DNA from: JANQQC01 sp965262255
GTDB lineage: Bacteria > Pseudomonadota > Alphaproteobacteria > Caulobacterales > Hyphomonadaceae
DNA length: 64,000 nt
Direction of reading: 5' to 3'
NCBI GenBank assembly: GCA_965262255.1
Contig: OZ253505.1
Coordinates: forward strand, 62,001-126,000
The notes under the pieces were generated by a model. That model worked only from the letters and a program-made list of their open reading frames with translations, searched no databases and was not told the origin of the DNA. The position numbers and the translations under genes are program-made. The first letter of the stretch is position 1; the number at the start of each line of letters is the position of its first letter. Of the stretch, positions 35,245 through 44,835 are shown in pieces.

Positions 35245-38127
35245 TCACTGCTCATTGCTCCTCGTGTTTCTCTTACGCTGATTCTGTCGCTGGAACGCCT
35301 CCTTCAAAAATTTCCCGGTCCACGAAGAGTCGACTTTAACAATATCTTCAGGCGTACCTTGAGCGATGATTTCGCCGCCGCCGTCGCCGCCCTCCGGCCC
35401 TAAATCCAGTACCCAGTCGGCAGTTTTCACTACATCAAGGTTATGTTCAATGACGATCACTGTATTGCCTGTCTCGACAAGTTCATGAAGAACATCGAGT
35501 AGCCTGCTAACATCTTCAAAATGTAACCCTGTAGTCGGTTCATCGAGTATATACATCGTCTGTCCAGTGGCTCTCTTCGACAATTCCTTAGCCAGCTTCA
35601 CGCGCTGCGCCTCCCCTCCCGATAGAGTCGTCGCTTGTTGACCAACCTTGATGTAACCTAATCCGACTTGATTCAGAGTCGTCAGTTTCGACTGGATTGC
35701 TGGAACAGCATAAAAAAACTTCTCGGCATCCTCAACTGTCATATTTAGCACATCTGCAATCGACTTGCCTTTGTATAAAACTTCTAGGGTTTCTCTGTTA
35801 TATCGCAAACCATTACAAACTTCGCAGGTGACATATACATCTGGCAAAAAGTGCATCTCGATTTTAATGACACCATCCCCTTTACAGGCTTCACAGCGTC
35901 CTCCCTTAACATTGAACGAAAAACGCCCCGGCTGATACCCTCGCGCTTTAGACTCGGGTAAATTAGTAAACCAATCGCGAATCGGACCAAACGCTCCGGT
36001 ATACGTCGCAGGGTTGGAACGCGGCGTTCGACCAATCGGACTTTGATCAATGTCGATAACCTTGTCTAACAAGTGAAGTCCGTCCAAACTATCATACGGA
36101 GCCGGAGGATCATTGGCTCGATTAAGCTTCTGCGCTAACGCTTTGTATAAGGTTTCGATAATTAGTGTTGACTTTCCACCTCCCGAAACTCCAGTGATAC
36201 ACGTCAAAGTTCCAAGCGGTATTCGGGCCGTAACACTTTTCAAATTATTCCCTCGCGCCCCCTTTAAGGTGACTGACCGTGCCTTATGAGTCAATCTCCG
36301 TAATTTCGGAATCTCTATTTCTTTGCGACCACTTAGATAGGCTCCCGTTAAACTATTCTTATCATCTGTTATAGAACTTGGAGTACCCTGTGCAACGATC
36401 TCACCACCGTGAACTCCTGCAAGCGGCCCCATATCAACAACATGGTCTGCCGTAATGATGGCTTCCTCATCATGTTCTACGACAATAACGGTGTTACCCA
36501 AATCCCTAAGGCGGGTCAAAGTTTCTAACAAACGCTTATTGTCACGCTGATGCAAACCGATTGATGGTTCATCTAAAACATACAACACCCCGGTCAATCC
36601 AGAACCGATTTGACTTGCCAGTCTAATTCTTTGGCTTTCGCCTCCAGACAGCGTACCTGAAGATCTAGAAAGAGATAAGTAGCCGAGACCAACATTGTTT
36701 AGAAATTGCAACCTATCAACAATTTCCTTCAGAATCCGACTCGCAATTGCGTTCTGTTGCTTAGAAAGTCGACTCGGAACACTTTTGAACCATTCTAGCG
36801 CCCGGGAAATGGCGACATCGGATGCCTGAGAGATGTCTTGATCGGCAATTTTGATACAAAGCACTTCCGGTTTCAAACGACGACTTTCGCAAACCTCACA
36901 TGCTACAGAAGTCTGATACTTTCCGACCTCTTCCCGCACCCACGAACTTTCAGTTTCACGAACGCGTCGCTCTAGGTTTGGAATTATGCCTTCAAACGGC
37001 TTAGTAACTTTGTAAGAACGCGTTTCATCAGTGTAATTAAATCTTATCTCCTCAGAACCCGTTCCGTATAAAATCATGTTTTGAACGGATTTTTTCAATC
37101 GCTTCCAAGGAACGTCTAGCTTAAATTTGAAATGTTTCGCCAATGCTTGAAGAGTCTGGGCTGGATACATTGAACTCATTTTTCCCCAAGGAACTATCGC
37201 CCCTTCTTTCAAAGTTAGCGACTCGTCCGGAACTACGAGACTTGGCATGACTTTCACTTGTTTGCCTAACCCATCACAATCCGGACACGCTCCTATAGGA
37301 TTATTAAACGAAAATAGTCTTGGCTCAATTTCTGGAATCGTAAATCCCGAGACCGGACAAGCAAACTTTGCACTGAATACAATTCGCTCTGATTCTTCAG
37401 TTGCCAGTTCCGCTACAGCTAACCCATCGGCCAGCCCCAATGCTGTCTCGAAACTCTCAGCTAGTCTTTGTTCAATTCCTTCCTTTATGACAATCCGATC
37501 TACGACAACGTCAATGTTGTGCTTGTAATTTTTCTCTAATGTCGGGACTTCCTCTAAGTCGTAATACTCCCCATCGACCTTAACCCGCTGAAATCCTTTT
37601 TTCATGAATTCATTAAATTCTTTGCGATACTCTCCCTTACGATCTCTGACAACCGGCGCGAGGAGGAAGAGCCGAGTTCCTTCGTCCAATTCCATTGTCC
37701 GATCAACCATCTGACTAACCGTTTGACTGGTTATTGGCTTGCCGGTAGCAGGTGAATACGGTATCCCGACTCTTGCCCAAAGCAACCGCATGTAATCGTA
37801 GATTTCGGTAACAGTAGCGACAGTTGAACGCGGATTTTTACTTGTCGTTTTTTGCTCTATTGAAATAGCAGGAGATAAACCTTCGATGCTCTCTACGTTA
37901 GGTTTCTCCATTAATTCCAGAAACTGCCGGGCATAGGCCGATAAACTCTCAACGTATCTCCGTTGGCCTTCGGCATAGATTGTATCGAATGCGAGTGAAG
38001 ATTTTCCGGAACCCGAAAGTCCCGTAATAACGACAAGTTGACCACGAGGGATTTCGATGTCCAAATTTTTCAGATTATGTTCTTTGGCACCGCGAATACT
38101 GATGGATTGGGGTTCGCTGTGTATCAT
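35245..38127 (-). CDS. uvrA: Excinuclease ABC subunit A
   Basis: UvrA recognises DNA lesions as a dimer and loads UvrB in nucleotide excision repair. The 960-residue protein has two ABC ATPase modules. Walker A sites are VVITGLSGSGKSSLAFDTIY and CITGVSGGGKSTLIIETLY. ABC signatures are GTLSGGESQRIRLASQIG and ATTLSGGEAQRVKLAKELSK. Zinc-site cysteines appear as CPDCDG and as the CEACKGDG/CEVCNG pair. The sequence IYDYMRLLWARVGIPYSP is a family constant. Length matches the family. It is divergent from ssb across 382 bp, an order common in alphaproteobacteria. Confidence 0.98.
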   Translation of the reverse strand: MIHSEPQSISIRGAKEHNLKNLDIEIPRGQLVVITGLSGSGKSSLAFDTIYAEGQRRYVESLSAYARQFLELMEKPNVESIEGLSPAISIEQKTTSKNPRSTVATVTEIYDYMRLLWARVGIPYSPATGKPITSQTVSQMVDRTMELDEGTRLFLLAPVVRDRKGEYRKEFNEFMKKGFQRVKVDGEYYDLEEVPTLEKNYKHNIDVVVDRIVIKEGIEQRLAESFETALGLADGLAVAELATEESERIVFSAKFACPVSGFTIPEIEPRLFSFNNPIGACPDCDGLGKQVKVMPSLVVPDESLTLKEGAIVPWGKMSSMYPAQTLQALAKHFKFKLDVPWKRLKKSVQNMILYGTGSEEIRFNYTDETRSYKVTKPFEGIIPNLERRVRETESSWVREEVGKYQTSVACEVCESRRLKPEVLCIKIADQDISQASDVAISRALEWFKSVPSRLSKQQNAIASRILKEIVDRLQFLNNVGLGYLSLSRSSGTLSGGESQRIRLASQIGSGLTGVLYVLDEPSIGLHQRDNKRLLETLTRLRDLGNTVIVVEHDEEAIITADHVVDMGPLAGVHGGEIVAQGTPSSITDDKNSLTGAYLSGRKEIEIPKLRRLTHKARSVTLKGARGNNLKSVTARIPLGTLTCITGVSGGGKSTLIIETLYKALAQKLNRANDPPAPYDSLDGLHLLDKVIDIDQSPIGRTPRSNPATYTGAFGPIRDWFTNLPESKARGYQPGRFSFNVKGGRCEACKGDGVIKIEMHFLPDVYVTCEVCNGLRYNRETLEVLYKGKSIADVLNMTVEDAEKFFYAVPAIQSKLTTLNQVGLGYIKVGQQATTLSGGEAQRVKLAKELSKRATGQTMYILDEPTTGLHFEDVSRLLDVLHELVETGNTVIVIEHNLDVVKTADWVLDLGPEGGDGGGEIIAQGTPEDIVKVDSSWTGKFLKEAFQRQNQRKRNTRSNEQ

Positions 38128-38509
38128 ACGCTGGTCGTGTTGAATTGAATGTGTTGTTACGAATTTGCGTAGAAGTTACCCGCAACGGAGTATGCCTTGA
38201 ACGCAACCCAATAGAGATTCGGACATCATACCCCTATTCCTGTAAATAGATTATGCGACAATTCAACGATGGTATTAAAGTACCAAAATAGTTACTATAG
38301 TACTTGAGTGGAAATTTGACATATGCCAATTTTAGAAGATTCAGAGGGGCAACTCATCAAAAATCGGATTCAAATATTTTTTAGCAAATTTATACTATTT
38401 GGTATATAATGATTTTAGGTTCGACTGATTATGCCAAAACAAAAGGTTATGCAAAATAATTTAGTCAACAAAACTCTTAGTTGTAAGTATCTCGTTGGAG
38501 AATTTAAGA
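38128..38509. promoter_or_regulatory. uvrA-ssb divergent control region
   Basis: This 382-bp region must hold the uvrA and ssb promoters. A TATAAT at 38405-38410 with TTAGCA 18 nt upstream is a plausible ssb promoter about 100 nt before the start. I looked for LexA boxes (GTTC-N7-GTTC or CTGT-N8-ACAG) and found none I would defend. Confidence 0.4.
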
Positions 38510-38983
38510 ATGGCTAGTTCTATAAATAAAGTGATCATAGTTGGTAATTTGGGGTCTGATCCTGAAATCCGACAGTTCCCGAATGGTGGTCAGGTCTGCA
38601 ATATGAAGATTGCAACAACCGAAAAATGGACAAATCGGGACGGCGAACGTCAAGAAAAAACCGAATGGCATAGCATTGCAATGTTTGGGGACGGGCTGAT
38701 TCGAGTTGCGCAAGATTATCTACATAAAGGCGATAAAGTCTATATTGAAGGGCAGTTGCAAACTCGTAAGTATACTGATCGTGAAGGTCAAGAACGATAC
38801 AATACCGAAATTGTTGTCAGGGGTTTCCAAGGGGCAATGGTTTTGATGGGTAGCCTCAACAACACTGAACGGAGTAGCGACTATCAAGGCCGTGGCGGTT
38901 ATGAACGCAGATCTCCACCATCCAGTAATCGCCAACCCGAACAAGATTTTTCGCAAGACATGGACGACGAAATTCCATTTTAA
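38510..38983 (+). CDS. ssb: Single-stranded DNA-binding protein
   Basis: SSB coats single-stranded DNA during replication and repair. The 157-residue protein begins MASSINKVIIVGNLGSDPEI at an ATG with GGAG upstream; a start 15 nt earlier ignores that site. The OB-fold continues with MKIATTEKWTNRDGERQEKT and DKVYIEGQLQTRKYTDREGQ. A low-complexity linker leads to the acidic tip DMDDEIPF, which recruits partner proteins. It stands divergent from uvrA and upstream of gyrA, as in many alphaproteobacteria. Confidence 0.97.
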   Translation: MASSINKVIIVGNLGSDPEIRQFPNGGQVCNMKIATTEKWTNRDGERQEKTEWHSIAMFGDGLIRVAQDYLHKGDKVYIEGQLQTRKYTDREGQERYNTEIVVRGFQGAMVLMGSLNNTERSSDYQGRGGYERRSPPSSNRQPEQDFSQDMDDEIPF

Positions 38984-39035
38984 ACCTGAATCCACTACGC
39001 TCTAAGAATGGCTGCTCTTATCTCTCCTTTATGCG

Positions 39036-39479
39036 ATGAGAGAATTTTGTTGCCTGACCATTTTCTTGAGTTGTGCAGTCCTGTTCGCTGAAAATGCATC
39101 GGCTTGGGAGAGGTGGCACAAGTACTCGAAAACTGGCATCAGAATCGATTACAGCCGTGTCACTGATATCGACACAGGGGCTTTCCTGACGGTCACGCGG
39201 AAATGGTCAGAAGAAGCAGATCTCGTAATCGTTACAGGGGACAGGTTTATTTGCAAAGACGTTAAAGTGATCTTTAAAGTGAACGGGCAAGCCCTGCCCG
39301 TTCAAGGAACAGTCCTTGCCAATAGATTTGCAATAGAGTTATCTTCTGAAAATGACTGGTTAGAGGTTTTATCAAACAAGGACAAACTCATGATTCAGAC
39401 AGTAGATTCATGTGATGAGGAAACAACGTCTCAGTTCGACATTAATGAACCAATTTTTACACGTTCTGCCCCCGACTAG
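39036..39479 (+). CDS. Small exported protein of unknown function
   Basis: This is a 147-residue protein with a clear signal peptide, MREFCCLTIFLSCAVLFAEN, and a probable cleavage after ASA. The mature part is beta-rich: WHKYSKTGIRIDYSRVTDID, ADLVIVTGDRFICKDVKVIF, LPVQGTVLANRFAIELSSEN. Two cysteines (in FICKD and DSCDEE) could form a disulphide. It lies alone between ssb (52 nt) and gyrA (87 nt) with no obvious ribosome site. I recognise no family; a periplasmic role is likely from the signal. Confidence 0.65.
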   Translation: MREFCCLTIFLSCAVLFAENASAWERWHKYSKTGIRIDYSRVTDIDTGAFLTVTRKWSEEADLVIVTGDRFICKDVKVIFKVNGQALPVQGTVLANRFAIELSSENDWLEVLSNKDKLMIQTVDSCDEETTSQFDINEPIFTRSAPD

Positions 39480-39566
39480 TTGCCCTGCCATCAATTTGAA
39501 ATTTGATAGAAAATTTGGTAATTTGTACAGTCTAATTATTGTGACTTCGTTCACCACTATTCGCGA

Positions 39567-42398
39567 TTGATTAAGCCGTTGAGCGAAAACGAACTCCCCT
39601 CAGAAGATTCAACACCTTCGCTTTCACCGGAGACAGATAATTCTGTCCCTGTGGTCATCGAAAGCGAGATGAAAAAATCGTACCTTGATTATGCCATGAG
39701 CGTAATCATTAGCCGGGCTTTGCCTGATGTTCGTGACGGCTTAAAACCCGTTCATCGCCGCATTCTCTATGCCATGCAAGTCGGTGGAAATACACCCGAC
39801 AAACCTTATCGAAAATCTGCAAACATTGTGGGATCCGTGATGGGAAATTTTCACCCGCACGGCGACAATGCGATTTATGACGCACTGGTGCGAATGGCTC
39901 AGCCCTTCTCTATGGGATTGCTTCTAGTCGACGGACAGGGAAATTTCGGGTCAATAGACAACGACCCGCCAGCGGCTATGCGATACACAGAAAGTCGAAT
40001 GACAAAGGCAGCGACATATCTGCTCGAGGATATCGACAAAAAAACTGTGGATTTTCAAGATACGTATGACGGCTCCCAACAAGAACCGACCGTTCTACCG
40101 GCCCGCTTTCCCAATCTCCTTGTCAACGGTGCCGCTGGAATAGCGGTGGGAATGGCGACCAATATTCCACCCCATAATTTGGGTGAAGTTATTGATGCCA
40201 GTTTGGCAATCTTGGATAATCCGGACATTACGGATGATGAACTGTTAGAAATTATCCCTGGTCCGGATTTTCCCACTGGTGGCCTGATAATGGGTAAGAT
40301 GCGCTCACGAAAAGCACTACTGACAGGCAACGGAAGTATAATTGTAAGAGCGAAATCAAGCGTTGAAACATTAAGATCTGGTCGTCAAGCCATCGTTTTT
40401 CATGACGTGCCGTTTCAAGTCAACAAATCTGAAGTTCATAAGAGAATATCAGAACTCGCTTCGGAAGATCGGATTTCTGGCGTACACGATGTCCGAGATG
40501 AGAGTGATCGCGTCGGCATTCGATTCGTTGTCGAACTAAAAGCTAACGTCAGTCCGGAAGTCGCACTTAACCAAATATATAGAACAACCCGTTTTCAAGA
40601 CTCTTTCAGTGTCAACCTCCTAGCGCTAAATGGTGGTAAACCGGAACAGCTAAACGTACGACAAGTTTTACAAGCCTTTCTCAAATTTAGAGATGAAGTC
40701 GTTACTCTGCGAACGAAGCATGAACTCGGAAAAGCACGCGATCGCGGGCATATACTTGTCGGAAATGCATTAGCCTTGGCAAATATTGACGATGTCATAA
40801 ATATCATACGTCAGTCGAGCGATAACAAGACTGCTCGCACCCGATTAATGGAAACAGCGTGGCCGGCTAATGACATGGCTGACCTAATTGCATTGATAGA
40901 CGATCCACGCACACAGTACACAGATCGTGAGGGGTATATTCGATTTTCGGAAGAGCAAGCTAGAGCAATTTTAGAGCTTCGTCTTCACCGTTTAACAGCG
41001 ATTGGCCGTGAAGAAATTGACAAAGAAGCAAAAGAGTTGCGAGCCAAGATTACTGATTATCTCGATATTTTACGCTCACCGGGTCGGGTTAAACAAATCA
41101 TTAAAGATGAGCTGACCGAAGTTAAGGAAAAATTCGCTGTTCCGCGCCGTTCAGAATTTTCGTTTGCCGATATGGAAATTGATGATGAAGATTTAATCGA
41201 ACGTGAAGACATGATTGTCACTGTGACACATGGGGGATACATCAAGCGCACAAGATTGGAGACCTATCGAACACAAAGACGGGGCGGAAAAGGACGGACT
41301 GCGATGTCAACAAAAGACGATGATTTTGTCGTTCGCATGTTCAAAGCCAGTACCCACAGTGAGGTTCTATTCTTTTCCTCGCATGGAATGGTCTACAAAG
41401 AAAAAGTTTGGCGAATCGTTCACGGGCAGCCGCAAGCGCGAGGAAAAGCACTGATTAATATGTTCCCGCTTGCTGATGGAGAACGTATCGAAAGTGTACT
41501 GCCGCTTCCAGATAGTCAAGAAGAACGCGATACGCTAGATGTGATGTTTGCAACGCGAAGCGGTAAAGTAAGGCGCAACAAGCTTGCTGATTTTGTGCGC
41601 GTGAATCGCGCTGGTAAAATAGCAATGAAACTTGGCGATGACGATGGTATCGTTGCGGTAATGATATGCTCGGACGAAAAAGATGTTCTCCTTTCGTCGG
41701 CGCGTGGACAATGTGTGCGTTTTCCAGTGAAGAACGTTCGCGTATTTGTAGGACGCAACTCTGTTGGAGTTCGCGGAATCCGTCTTGCAAAAAACGACAG
41801 CGTCATAGCTTTGTCTGTACTCAACCAGAAAGCCGCGACAACCTATGAACGATACGCTTATTTGCGTCGTTCGATTTCTGAACGACAATCCTTGAACGAA
41901 GAAGAACAAGTTACTTTATTGGCTGATTCTGGGGAGGACATTCAAGAGGAGGTGAAATCGTCGACCAAAACTGGACACAAATTTGTACTCGAAGACAATC
42001 GATTTCAAGAGCTCAGAAACTCTGATCAAATGATCTTAACCATTGCCGAAAACGGATTTGGAAAACGAACATCAATCTATGATTATCGCGTCTCAGCAAG
42101 AGGTGGAAAGGGAATAATTGCCCAGAGACTTGCGAGAAACCAGCGATTAGCTCAAACCTTAATAGTAGAAGACGACGATGAGATAATGTTAATTACTGAC
42201 CGCGGCCAAATGATTCGAACGAAAGTGAATCAAATTAGGCAAGTCGGCAGAAATAGCCTCGGAGTTCGGATTCACCGTATAAGCGAAAACGAACGCGTTG
42301 TAGCGGTCGCTAGAATAGCGGACGTAAGCGAAGACGAAGATATTGTGGGAGAAGAGGTGTCTTCCCTCAGTGAAGCGGAAGCTTCTTCAAAGGTCTAG
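39567..42398 (+). CDS. gyrA: DNA gyrase subunit A
   Basis: GyrA is the DNA-breaking subunit of gyrase. The 943-residue protein starts at a TTG (39567; another TTG at 39579 is possible) with no strong ribosome site. The catalytic tyrosine is Tyr140 in AAMRYTESRM, equivalent to Tyr122 of Escherichia coli. The quinolone region reads HPHGDNAIYDALVRMAQ, so the Ser83 position is Asn101 and Asp87 is Asp105. The GyrA box is QRRGGKGR, and the C-terminal pinwheel blades follow. An acidic insertion of about 70 residues around YLRRSISERQSLNEEEQVTL interrupts the pinwheel, as I recall for alphaproteobacterial GyrA. coaD follows after 4 nt. Confidence 0.97.
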   Translation: MIKPLSENELPSEDSTPSLSPETDNSVPVVIESEMKKSYLDYAMSVIISRALPDVRDGLKPVHRRILYAMQVGGNTPDKPYRKSANIVGSVMGNFHPHGDNAIYDALVRMAQPFSMGLLLVDGQGNFGSIDNDPPAAMRYTESRMTKAATYLLEDIDKKTVDFQDTYDGSQQEPTVLPARFPNLLVNGAAGIAVGMATNIPPHNLGEVIDASLAILDNPDITDDELLEIIPGPDFPTGGLIMGKMRSRKALLTGNGSIIVRAKSSVETLRSGRQAIVFHDVPFQVNKSEVHKRISELASEDRISGVHDVRDESDRVGIRFVVELKANVSPEVALNQIYRTTRFQDSFSVNLLALNGGKPEQLNVRQVLQAFLKFRDEVVTLRTKHELGKARDRGHILVGNALALANIDDVINIIRQSSDNKTARTRLMETAWPANDMADLIALIDDPRTQYTDREGYIRFSEEQARAILELRLHRLTAIGREEIDKEAKELRAKITDYLDILRSPGRVKQIIKDELTEVKEKFAVPRRSEFSFADMEIDDEDLIEREDMIVTVTHGGYIKRTRLETYRTQRRGGKGRTAMSTKDDDFVVRMFKASTHSEVLFFSSHGMVYKEKVWRIVHGQPQARGKALINMFPLADGERIESVLPLPDSQEERDTLDVMFATRSGKVRRNKLADFVRVNRAGKIAMKLGDDDGIVAVMICSDEKDVLLSSARGQCVRFPVKNVRVFVGRNSVGVRGIRLAKNDSVIALSVLNQKAATTYERYAYLRRSISERQSLNEEEQVTLLADSGEDIQEEVKSSTKTGHKFVLEDNRFQELRNSDQMILTIAENGFGKRTSIYDYRVSARGGKGIIAQRLARNQRLAQTLIVEDDDEIMLITDRGQMIRTKVNQIRQVGRNSLGVRIHRISENERVVAVARIADVSEDEDIVGEEVSSLSEAEASSKV

Positions 42399-42402
42399 TT
42401 CA

Positions 42403-42900
42403 ATGCGACGAGTCGGTTTGTATCCAGGAACTTTTGACCCAATTACTCTAGGTCATTTGGATATTATTTCTAGGGCGATGAAACTCGTAGATCATTTAGT
42501 GATCGGTATAGCCGTAAGCGAAGCAAAAAAACCTTTGTTTTCGCCGGAACAAAGAGTTCAAACCGTCACACGAGAGATCAATGCTCTCGGTAATCCTTCA
42601 AACGTCCATCTAGAAGTTAAATTATTCGACAACTTACTTATTCAGTTCGCTAAAGATTGCGGTGCAGGAATTCTCATTCGCGGACTGCGCGCTGTTTCAG
42701 ACTTTGAGTACGAATATCAGATGACAGCTATGAACGAAAGACTTGATCGCAATATTGAGACGGTGTTTTTGATGGCAGATGTTCAGCATCAAGCCGTCGC
42801 ATCGCGATTAGTTAAGGAAATTGCTACATTTGGCGGCTCTGTTTCTGATTTTGTAACTGAGGACGTAGAACGAGAATTAGTGGAGAAACTGCACAAATGA
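42403..42900 (+). CDS. coaD: Phosphopantetheine adenylyltransferase
   Basis: CoaD makes dephospho-CoA from 4'-phosphopantetheine and ATP. The 165-residue protein starts MRRVGLYPGTFDPITLGHLD, with the nucleotidyltransferase TxGH motif; an upstream frame from 42343 lies inside gyrA and is rejected. Other landmarks are LIRGLRAVSDFEYEYQMTAM and the C-terminal VASRLVKEIATFGGSVSDFV. Length matches the family. It is 4 nt after gyrA and overlaps the cyclophilin by ATGA, so these genes form an operon continuing to queA. Confidence 0.96.
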   Translation: MRRVGLYPGTFDPITLGHLDIISRAMKLVDHLVIGIAVSEAKKPLFSPEQRVQTVTREINALGNPSNVHLEVKLFDNLLIQFAKDCGAGILIRGLRAVSDFEYEYQMTAMNERLDRNIETVFLMADVQHQAVASRLVKEIATFGGSVSDFVTEDVERELVEKLHK

Positions 42901-43763
42901 AGACAATTATTCTGCCGGTTTGCTCGTTAATAATTCTATTTGGAATATTGATAAACGTTGGGTTAGGCTACTCGCAGCCCATAACGGTAACGGCTGACGA
43001 GGCACGAGCTGATCCGGAAAACTGGAGGCAAGTTGACCCGGAAAATTTACTGATTTTCACGACAACAAAAGGGAAAGTCCTTATTGAAATTTTACCTGAC
43101 ATAGCTCCGAAACACGCAAAACAGTTTAGGTCAATTACCCGATCCGACTTGTTTAATGGGACGAAGTTTCACCGCGTTATTCGAGGATTCATGGCGCAAG
43201 GCGGTGATATAGAACAGGTCAGACGCGGTGGTTCAGGATTACCAAACATTCAAGCCGAATTTACCTTTCGTAGACATCCCGAACAGATGCCATTAGATTT
43301 ACTCGGAAAGGAACAGTCCTCGACACAAGGATATTACATGGGCTTTCCGATAGCGACGCAATCTAAATTTTTAGCGTTTATGACTGCCGATGGTAAGGTA
43401 GAAAGTTGGATGTTGCATTGCAAAGGGGTCGTCTCAACCGCACGTACGAGCGACGACGAGAATTCCGGAAATAGTCAATTTTTCCTTATGCGTGGTACGG
43501 CTCCGCATTTAGATCAACAATATACTGCGTGGGGGAGAGTTCTTCACGGACAAGATGTTGTAGATGATTTAGAACTTGGCGAACCACCAAGAATTCCCGA
43601 CATTCTTACCGATGCTAAAGTCGCCTCAGATGTCCCAGATTTCCGCAGACCAAATGTATGGGTTATGCGAACTGACGGCCCTAAGTTTAAGACGTATCTT
43701 GCCAACAATAAAGAGACGGAAGTATGCAAACTTCCGCCGGTAAATGTGATTGTCGAAAACTGA
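42897..43763 (+). CDS. Exported cyclophilin-type peptidyl-prolyl isomerase
   Basis: This is a 288-residue cyclophilin with an N-terminal signal anchor, IILPVCSLIILFGILINVGL. The enzyme core shows LLIFTTTKGKVLIEILPDIA, the FHRVI...GFMAQGGD motif (active-site Arg and Gln) and NSGNSQFFLMRG. Between GFMAQGGD and NSGNSQFF is a long insert, about 90 residues, where compact cyclophilins have about 40. The C-terminal tail beyond the core is also extended. The start ATG overlaps the coaD stop. It should catalyse prolyl isomerisation of proteins in the periplasm. The gene order coaD - cyclophilin - queA supports the assignment. Confidence 0.92.
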   Translation: MKTIILPVCSLIILFGILINVGLGYSQPITVTADEARADPENWRQVDPENLLIFTTTKGKVLIEILPDIAPKHAKQFRSITRSDLFNGTKFHRVIRGFMAQGGDIEQVRRGGSGLPNIQAEFTFRRHPEQMPLDLLGKEQSSTQGYYMGFPIATQSKFLAFMTADGKVESWMLHCKGVVSTARTSDDENSGNSQFFLMRGTAPHLDQQYTAWGRVLHGQDVVDDLELGEPPRIPDILTDAKVASDVPDFRRPNVWVMRTDGPKFKTYLANNKETEVCKLPPVNVIVEN

Positions 43764-44830
43764 CTGACCTCGATTCTTATCTGAGCGCGTTCGATTTTGA
43801 ATTGCCAGAACGACTCATTGCTCTTCGTCCAGCGATTCCGCGAGATAGCGCTAAGCTGTTAGTGGTGCGAAGCGATAAGAGGTTAGAAGATCGCACAATT
43901 CGAGATTTGCCAAGTCTATTGCAACCTTCAGATCAACTTGTTTTTAACACAACAAAAGTATTACCAGCCAAGCTGACGGGTGTGCGACTAAAACGGGAAA
44001 CTGATGGTCAGGATGTAAATGTTACATTGAATTTGATTGAAAAAATTTCCGGAGACCAATGGATCGTTCTAGCTCGCCCGGGCCGACGTTTGAGTCAGAA
44101 CGATAAAATCAAACTAGCATCAGATTTCAGTGCCGAAATACTTTCAAAACATGAGTCTGGAAAGTTTGAGATTCGTTTAGAATCTTCAGGTCAATCCGTT
44201 TACAAACAAATCGAAAAGTACGGGTCGATGCCGCTCCCTCCTTACATAGATCGGCGCAGATCGTCCGACAAGCGAGATAAGTCTGACTATCAATCTGAAT
44301 TTGCGACAGGAGAGGCTAATTCTGTAGCTGCGCCGACAGCAAGTTTACATTTCTCCTCTCGTCTGTTGACGGAGTTCGACCAAATGGGATTCGCCCGCCA
44401 CACCGTGAATCTACACGTTGGATATGGAACTTTTGCCCCTTTGAACGATAAAAATTTTGAGGACAATAGACTTCATCCGGAATGGATTGAACTCAACGAA
44501 CGTACTGCGCAAGGCATTAATTCTGCGAAACGTCGGAAGTCGCGGGTTATAGCGATCGGAACGACGGCTATGCGAACGATCGAAAGTTGCGCTAACAGCG
44601 ACGGATATCTTGAAAGTTACGTCGGTAAGACAAACATCTTTCTAAAACCTGGAGACACAATCCGCACAACGGACGGTCTGCTCACAAACTTTCATCTTCC
44701 GCGATCAAGTCTTTTTCTACTTGTTTGCACACTGATGGGACGAGAGACTATGCTCGCCGCGTACAAACACGCAATTAAGGAACAGTACAGATTCTATTCC
44801 TATGGTGATGCCTGTTTGCTTATCCCCTAA
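43724..44830 (+). CDS. queA: S-adenosylmethionine:tRNA ribosyltransferase-isomerase
   Basis: QueA builds epoxyqueuosine at the wobble base of certain tRNAs. The 368-residue protein has LSAFDFELPERLIALRPAIP near the start and LVFNTTKVLPAKLTGVRLKR, then SMPLPPYIDRR. The strongest motifs are VAAPTASLHFSSRLL, VNLHVGYGTFAPL and TDGLLTNFHLPRSSLFLLV. The ATG used overlaps the cyclophilin gene by 40 nt and has GGAAG close upstream; it gives about 15 residues more than usual, so a later non-ATG start cannot be ruled out. It is the last gene of this core operon and converges on the HD-domain gene. Confidence 0.96.
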   Translation: MQTSAGKCDCRKLTDLDSYLSAFDFELPERLIALRPAIPRDSAKLLVVRSDKRLEDRTIRDLPSLLQPSDQLVFNTTKVLPAKLTGVRLKRETDGQDVNVTLNLIEKISGDQWIVLARPGRRLSQNDKIKLASDFSAEILSKHESGKFEIRLESSGQSVYKQIEKYGSMPLPPYIDRRRSSDKRDKSDYQSEFATGEANSVAAPTASLHFSSRLLTEFDQMGFARHTVNLHVGYGTFAPLNDKNFEDNRLHPEWIELNERTAQGINSAKRRKSRVIAIGTTAMRTIESCANSDGYLESYVGKTNIFLKPGDTIRTTDGLLTNFHLPRSSLFLLVCTLMGRETMLAAYKHAIKEQYRFYSYGDACLLIP

Positions 44831-44835
44831 TAGAC

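Noticed and set aside
38128..38509. LexA/SOS box between uvrA and ssb
   Set aside because: Neither the alphaproteobacterial nor the enterobacterial consensus could be found convincingly.
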